Below, in pieces: positions 4,885 through 6,447 of a stretch of 6,447 bases of DNA. The DNA comes from JAVEYA01 sp034003745 (GTDB lineage Bacteria > Bacillota > Peptococcia > DRI-13 > PHAD01). The notes below the pieces were generated by a model, which saw nothing but the letters and a program-made list of their open reading frames with translations, had not been told where the DNA came from and searched no databases. The position numbers and the translations under genes are program-made. The stretch spans positions 1-6,447 of the forward strand of contig JAVEYA010000120.1 of the NCBI GenBank assembly GCA_034003745.1. Reading direction: 5' to 3'. Each line of letters starts with the position of its first letter. Position 1 is the first letter of the stretch.

Positions 4885-6447
4885 CCCGGTATATTTTGAC
4901 CTGCCAATCTCTGATATTCTGATAACCGACAATACGCATGCCATACACGGGTGCGGAAAATTGTCCGGCCAGCCGGCAATGGTCTTTTAAGAATGCCTGC
5001 ATTTCTTCGTAATAAAGCAAAGGCCCATACATGCCGTTCCAGCGCGGCCTTTCCTGATGGATGACGTCCATTTCCTCCGGATAAATGATATATTCGATAT
5101 CATTCCCACGGATGTATTCGTCAAAATCCAGGCCCTTGTCCGGCAGGAAAGCCAAATTGCGGTAATCGTACAGCTTACCCGGAGAAAAATAATATTCCGT
5201 GTTCAGGTTGGCCAGGACCCTCGCCCCAGCGGGGACATATTTTTCGATTTGCCGCAGGTAGTCATCGTAGCTGTGCACCAGGGCAGGAAAGATATTCAGC
5301 ATGCTGGAACTGAGGAGAACCAGCGTCAAAAGGCCCGCCGCCAGGTGGCGCCACAATGTTTTTACGTCCGGCAGGGTATAGATTAATGATGCGGCCAGCA
5401 AGTAAAAAAGCGGAAACTGGAAAATGACGCTGGTCTGATTAAACCGTCCCACCAACACGATGCCCAGGTTAAGCGCGAGGATGGCGAAGATCAATCCCAG
5501 CGTTATTTCAGCGGCTGCCGGGCAAGACTTGTCCCGGGCGGGGCCTTTTTCATTCCGCTGCAGCCAAGCCAGGCCAAGAGCGCCCAGGAATATTGCCCCA
5601 AAGAGATAAAACTGGAAGCGGATCCAGGGCGTGTAATAGGTGCCGCTGATGGAATAATAGAGCTTCTGGTAAAAAAGCTTCAGGCCCGTCAGCTTGGAGG
5701 GAAGGGGATTAAAGACCGCCAAGCTTTCTCCCAGCGCGCTGTAGTGGTTCAGGAACTGGGGGTCCAAGAACAGGCTCAAACCGATGAAAGCAAAAGCGAA
5801 GCAGGATACCGCCGTCAAATAGCGTAGAAGGCTGACCCAGGGCAGACGTTTGCTGATCAGGACATGATAGACGTATAAAACCAGCGCCGGCAAAAAGATG
5901 ATAAAGCTATTGGGGTGGACGCCGATACTCAAGCCAATAACCGATCCGCTTAAAAGATCGGCCCCCAGCCCCGGGCGAGGCAGGTATTTATAAAAAAAAT
6001 ACAGGGACAGCAATAAACAAAAGACCAGAATGATTTCCTGGCGGGCCAGATGGGAGGCGTAAACAAACTGAATATCCACAGCGCAAAACACTAAGGCCCC
6101 CAGCGCCGCCGCCTGCTTCCCCCACAAGAGCAGAGCCAGCTTATAAATCAGATACAGGGATAATACGCCAAAAACCAAAGAGAGCAAGCGCATACTGAAG
6201 ATGTTATAACCCAAGAGCTTTATCACGACAATCTGCATGCCGTGGAAAATCAGCTTGATGGCATGGGGATACCTGTCTTTTAAGTCAAAGAAAGGCTCTG
6301 TTGCCGCAAAATCATGGCTTAAGAAGATGCTCCGGGATAAGCCGCTGAGCCAGGACTCGTTGGAGTGGACAAAAGGGAAACGCTCCAGAAAGCATAAATT
6401 CAATAAGGCATAGACTGCCAGAAAAACATAGGGCAGGGAAGGCAGTT
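4871..6447 (-). CDS. GT-C membrane glycosyltransferase, PMT/ArnT-like (family 39/83); 5' end outside window
   Basis: The frame is open through the right edge and stops at TAA 4873-4871; 524 complete residues are visible. A TTG at 6403 is not the real start, because LPSLPYVFLAVYAL upstream continues the first membrane helix. About 11 hydrophobic helices follow, ending near 5290, then a soluble C-terminal domain of about 130 residues. After helix 1 comes HSNESW (E codon 6358-6356), in the first outer loop where PMT and ArnT enzymes carry a catalytic D-E pair. Then come the family-like helix FSMRLLSLVFGVLSLYLIYKL (no longer run quoted) and a loop with ASHLARQEI. Such enzymes take a sugar from a polyprenyl-phosphate donor on the outer side of the membrane and put it on a lipid, glycan or protein. 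The acceptor is not evident. The usual D of the DE pair is N here. The gene faces the four-gene operon, whose GT2 could make its donor, but co-regulation is not shown. Confidence 0.82.
   Translation of the reverse strand, partial: LPSLPYVFLAVYALLNLCFLERFPFVHSNESWLSGLSRSIFLSHDFAATEPFFDLKDRYPHAIKLIFHGMQIVVIKLLGYNIFSMRLLSLVFGVLSLYLIYKLALLLWGKQAAALGALVFCAVDIQFVYASHLARQEIILVFCLLLSLYFFYKYLPRPGLGADLLSGSVIGLSIGVHPNSFIIFLPALVLYVYHVLISKRLPWVSLLRYLTAVSCFAFAFIGLSLFLDPQFLNHYSALGESLAVFNPLPSKLTGLKLFYQKLYYSISGTYYTPWIRFQFYLFGAIFLGALGLAWLQRNEKGPARDKSCPAAAEITLGLIFAILALNLGIVLVGRFNQTSVIFQFPLFYLLAASLIYTLPDVKTLWRHLAAGLLTLVLLSSSMLNIFPALVHSYDDYLRQIEKYVPAGARVLANLNTEYYFSPGKLYDYRNLAFLPDKGLDFDEYIRGNDIEYIIYPEEMDVIHQERPRWNGMYGPLLYYEEMQAFLKDHCRLAGQFSAPVYGMRIVGYQNIRDWQVKIYRVNTL

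Noticed and set aside
5057..5386. 109-codon + strand open frame opposite the GT-C gene
   Set aside because: It is antisense to the soluble tail and last helix of the membrane glycosyltransferase and has no family features.
1..6447. CRISPR arrays, tRNA/rRNA genes, insertion sequences, phage or defence genes
   Set aside because: I looked for regular repeats, cloverleaf-type sequences, transposase/integrase motifs and defence domains and saw none.

Overview
The window looks like a stretch of bacterial chromosome, probably from a Bacillota (Clostridia-type) organism. The reasons are strong GGAGG-type ribosome binding sites, tightly packed genes, roughly 40-50% GC, and a clostridial-looking LysR/TusA pair. 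This placement is an inference and I would not go below phylum. No rRNA, tRNA, CRISPR array, insertion sequence, integrase or phage gene is visible. Almost every base is coding; the only real intergenic gap is about 60 bases at 728-789.

Left part (1-789): the 3' end of a LysR-family regulator on the + strand runs into a small TusA-family sulfur-carrier gene on the - strand. The two stop codons share a palindromic TTAA. The TusA gene has a textbook extended -10 promoter. Its Shine-Dalgarno region is perfectly complementary over 9 bases to a segment inside its own coding sequence, and that segment has a second, competing partner.

Middle part (790-4884, + strand): four tightly spaced genes form an apparent operon. 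They encode dTDP-glucose 4,6-dehydratase (RfbB), a WecE/RffA-type dTDP-4-amino-4,6-dideoxygalactose transaminase, an ArnC/DPM1-like family 2 glycosyltransferase that lacks the usual C-terminal membrane helices, and an ATP-grasp ligase of unknown substrate. Adjacent genes overlap by 17 bases, overlap by 1 base, and are then separated by 6 bases.

Right part (4871-6447, - strand): a multi-spanning GT-C membrane glycosyltransferase (PMT/ArnT-like) that transfers sugars from polyprenyl-phosphate donors. Its 5' end lies outside the window. Its 3' end overlaps the ATP-grasp gene by 14 bases in a convergent arrangement.

Working model (inference): RfbB and WecE convert dTDP-glucose to a dTDP-4-amino-4,6-dideoxyhexose, probably dTDP-Fuc4N. 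The GT2 loads the sugar on a polyprenyl phosphate. The ATP-grasp enzyme may join a carboxylate, for example an amino acid, to the free 4-amino group, in place of the usual acetyl- or formyltransferase. The GT-C enzyme may then move the finished sugar to an acceptor on the outer face of the membrane. The layout parallels the ArnA-ArnB-ArnC-ArnT (L-Ara4N) pathway but with a dTDP-6-deoxyhexose. No rfbA (dTDP-glucose synthesis), acetyltransferase or flippase is in the window.
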